From assembly GCA_017501025.1 (NCBI GenBank), contig JAFVXS010000026.1, forward strand, positions 1 to 7,217: a DNA stretch of 7,217 nucleotides, read 5' to 3'. A program made the translations under genes and the position numbers. Source of the DNA: Alistipes sp. Its GTDB lineage: Bacteria; Bacteroidota; Bacteroidia; Bacteroidales; Rikenellaceae. Positions 6,080-7,217 of this stretch are shown one piece after another (within the stretch, counting starts at the first letter, position 1; every line of letters starts with the position of its first letter). The notes beneath the pieces were generated by a model. That model was not told the origin of the DNA. It worked only from the letters and a program-made list of their open reading frames with translations, and ran no database searches.

Positions 6080-7217
6080 ATGAAAAGATTTTTACTTTTA
6101 ACACTGCTTGCACTCTTTTCTACCCTCGTAATGGCACAAGTGGGTGGAATCAAGGGTACAGTAGTATCGCGTAACGGTCGTACAGCGGTTGGTCAGGTTA
6201 AGGTGACCATCGATGGCGTTCAGCAGGTTGCTACGACCAATGACAGCGGAGAGTTCTCATTCAAGAACCTCCCACAGGGTACATACAAACTGTCGTTCAC
6301 GGCAGGCGACTACGAGCCACTCGAACTGAATGTTACAGTCGAGAAGAACGTTCGTGACCTGCGCACCGTTGTCATCGTTCCTTCGTTGCAGAACGAGGTT
6401 ATGGATGACTCGGTATTTGCAGAGTTCGACAACGATTCGTCGGCATCGGACACACAGGCTTTGCCTTCGTCGCTCTCGTCGTCGAAGGACATCTACAACA
6501 ACATTGCATCGTACCGTTTCAGCGAGATGCGTTTCAATGTTCGTGGTTATGACTCGATGTACTCGGATGTATATTTGAACGGCATCCGTTTCAACGACGC
6601 TTTGACAGGTTATGGTCCTTGGTCGTTGTGGAGCGGTCTGAACGATGCAACCCGTAATCAGGAGAGCAGTGCCGGTCTTACCCCTACCGACTATGGTGTT
6701 GGCGGTATCGGTGGTGTGACAAACATCAACGCCCGTGCTTCGCAGATGCGTAAAGGTTTCCGTGCAAGTGTATCGAACGGTAACCAGATGTATCGTTTCC
6801 GTGCCATCGTATCGTACGCTTCGGGTGCTTTGGATAACGGTTGGTCGTACGGCTTCTCGGTATCGACTCGTCAGGGTGGCAACGGCTATGTTGATGGTGT
6901 ATATTACAACTCGTATGGTTACTTTGCTTCGGTAGAGAAACTCTTTGGCACAAAGCACCGTCTGTCGCTCTCGATTTTGGGCACTCCGCAACAGCGTGGT
7001 GCACAGCAGGCTTCGACACAAGAGGCTTACGATTTGTTCGGCAGCAACTACTACAACCCTAACGTAGGTTATCAGGATGGCAAGTTGCGTAACACTCGTG
7101 TTCGTCGCACTCACGAGCCAATCGTGATGTTCAACTACTTCTACGACATCTCCGAGAAGACTCGTTTGTCGGTTGCAACATCGGTACGTTTCGGTTTCAA
7201 CGGCTACTCTGCCCTCA
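6080..7217 (+). CDS. TonB-dependent outer-membrane receptor, N-terminal part
   Basis: The ATG at 6080 opens a frame that runs without stop to the window end (379 full codons), so the gene is cut by the window edge. The signal peptide is cleaved after Met-Ala19, leaving Gln20. Residues 22-101 are a carboxypeptidase-regulatory-like beta-sandwich ('GIKGTVVSRNGRTAVG', 'TNDSGEFSFKNLPQGTYKLSF'), the usual N-terminal extension of Bacteroidetes receptors. A Ser/Asp-rich stretch (106-135) follows, then the plug (about 135-220) with 'RFNVRGYDSMYSDVYLNGIRFND' and 'GVGGIGGVTNI'. From about 225 alternating aromatic strands mark the start of the beta-barrel. I see no clear TonB box. It lies 14 nt after the EEP gene, so the two are almost surely co-transcribed. 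No SusD gene is seen upstream; one could lie beyond the window. The likely role is energised import of products made by the upstream nucleases. Confidence 0.92.
   Translation, partial: MKRFLLLTLLALFSTLVMAQVGGIKGTVVSRNGRTAVGQVKVTIDGVQQVATTNDSGEFSFKNLPQGTYKLSFTAGDYEPLELNVTVEKNVRDLRTVVIVPSLQNEVMDDSVFAEFDNDSSASDTQALPSSLSSSKDIYNNIASYRFSEMRFNVRGYDSMYSDVYLNGIRFNDALTGYGPWSLWSGLNDATRNQESSAGLTPTDYGVGGIGGVTNINARASQMRKGFRASVSNGNQMYRFRAIVSYASGALDNGWSYGFSVSTRQGGNGYVDGVYYNSYGYFASVEKLFGTKHRLSLSILGTPQQRGAQQASTQEAYDLFGSNYYNPNVGYQDGKLRNTRVRRTHEPIVMFNYFYDISEKTRLSVATSVRFGFNGYSAL

Noticed and set aside
5061..6113. 350-codon open frame on the - strand over the EEP gene
   Set aside because: The + strand protein has a full set of EEP catalytic motifs; the antisense translation shows no motif or signal peptide.
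6257..7114. 285-codon open frame on the - strand over the receptor gene
   Set aside because: It is antisense to a clear TonB-dependent receptor, and its Thr/Arg/Val-rich composition is typical of a shadow frame.
1..7217. CRISPR array, tRNA, rRNA, insertion sequence or attachment site
   Set aside because: I found no spaced direct repeats, cloverleaf sequence, transposase-like protein or terminal inverted repeats in the window.

Overview
The window looks like a chromosomal segment from a Bacteroidales bacterium, possibly Rikenellaceae/Alistipes-like; that finer placement is a guess from codon style. The support is: lipoprotein signal peptides followed by acidic residues (Cys-Ser-Asp-Asp and Cys-Gly-Asp-Ser-Asp-Asp), BACON-type beta-sandwich domains, a TonB-dependent receptor with a carboxypeptidase-regulatory-like N-terminal domain, a Bacteroidetes-type promoter (TTG, 19 nt, TAnnTTTG), and A-rich leaders with little or no Shine-Dalgarno sequence. 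All genes are on the + strand.

Layout. Positions 1-546 hold the 3' end of an M16 (insulinase-like) zinc peptidase gene, closed by a clear intrinsic terminator (571-600). A 324-nt intergenic region (547-870) follows, with a convincing promoter, a hairpin close to the predicted transcript start and a possible 15-codon leader ORF. Next is a 918-residue, multi-domain, surface-type lipoprotein (871-3627). A 152-nt gap with a strong stem-loop (3643-3693) separates it from a compact three-gene cluster: a NUC-family (DNA/RNA non-specific, beta-beta-alpha-metal) endonuclease lipoprotein (3780-5018), a secreted endonuclease/exonuclease/phosphatase (EEP, DNase I-fold) protein (5031-6065) and the first 379 codons of a TonB-dependent outer-membrane receptor (6080 to window end). 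The gaps inside this cluster are only 12 and 14 nt.

Interpretation (inference). The four genes from 871 onward read as an extracellular nucleic-acid capture and uptake locus. The large lipoprotein, which appears to carry tandem OB-fold-like domains, could bind nucleic acid at the cell surface. The NUC lipoprotein would cut it outside the cell. The DNase I-fold enzyme would process fragments further or remove phosphate in the periplasm or outside. The TonB-dependent receptor would import the products. No SusD homologue is seen between the genes shown. This is the most interesting system in the window. Its substrate is unproven, and phosphate or nucleoside scavenging from DNA or RNA are both possible.
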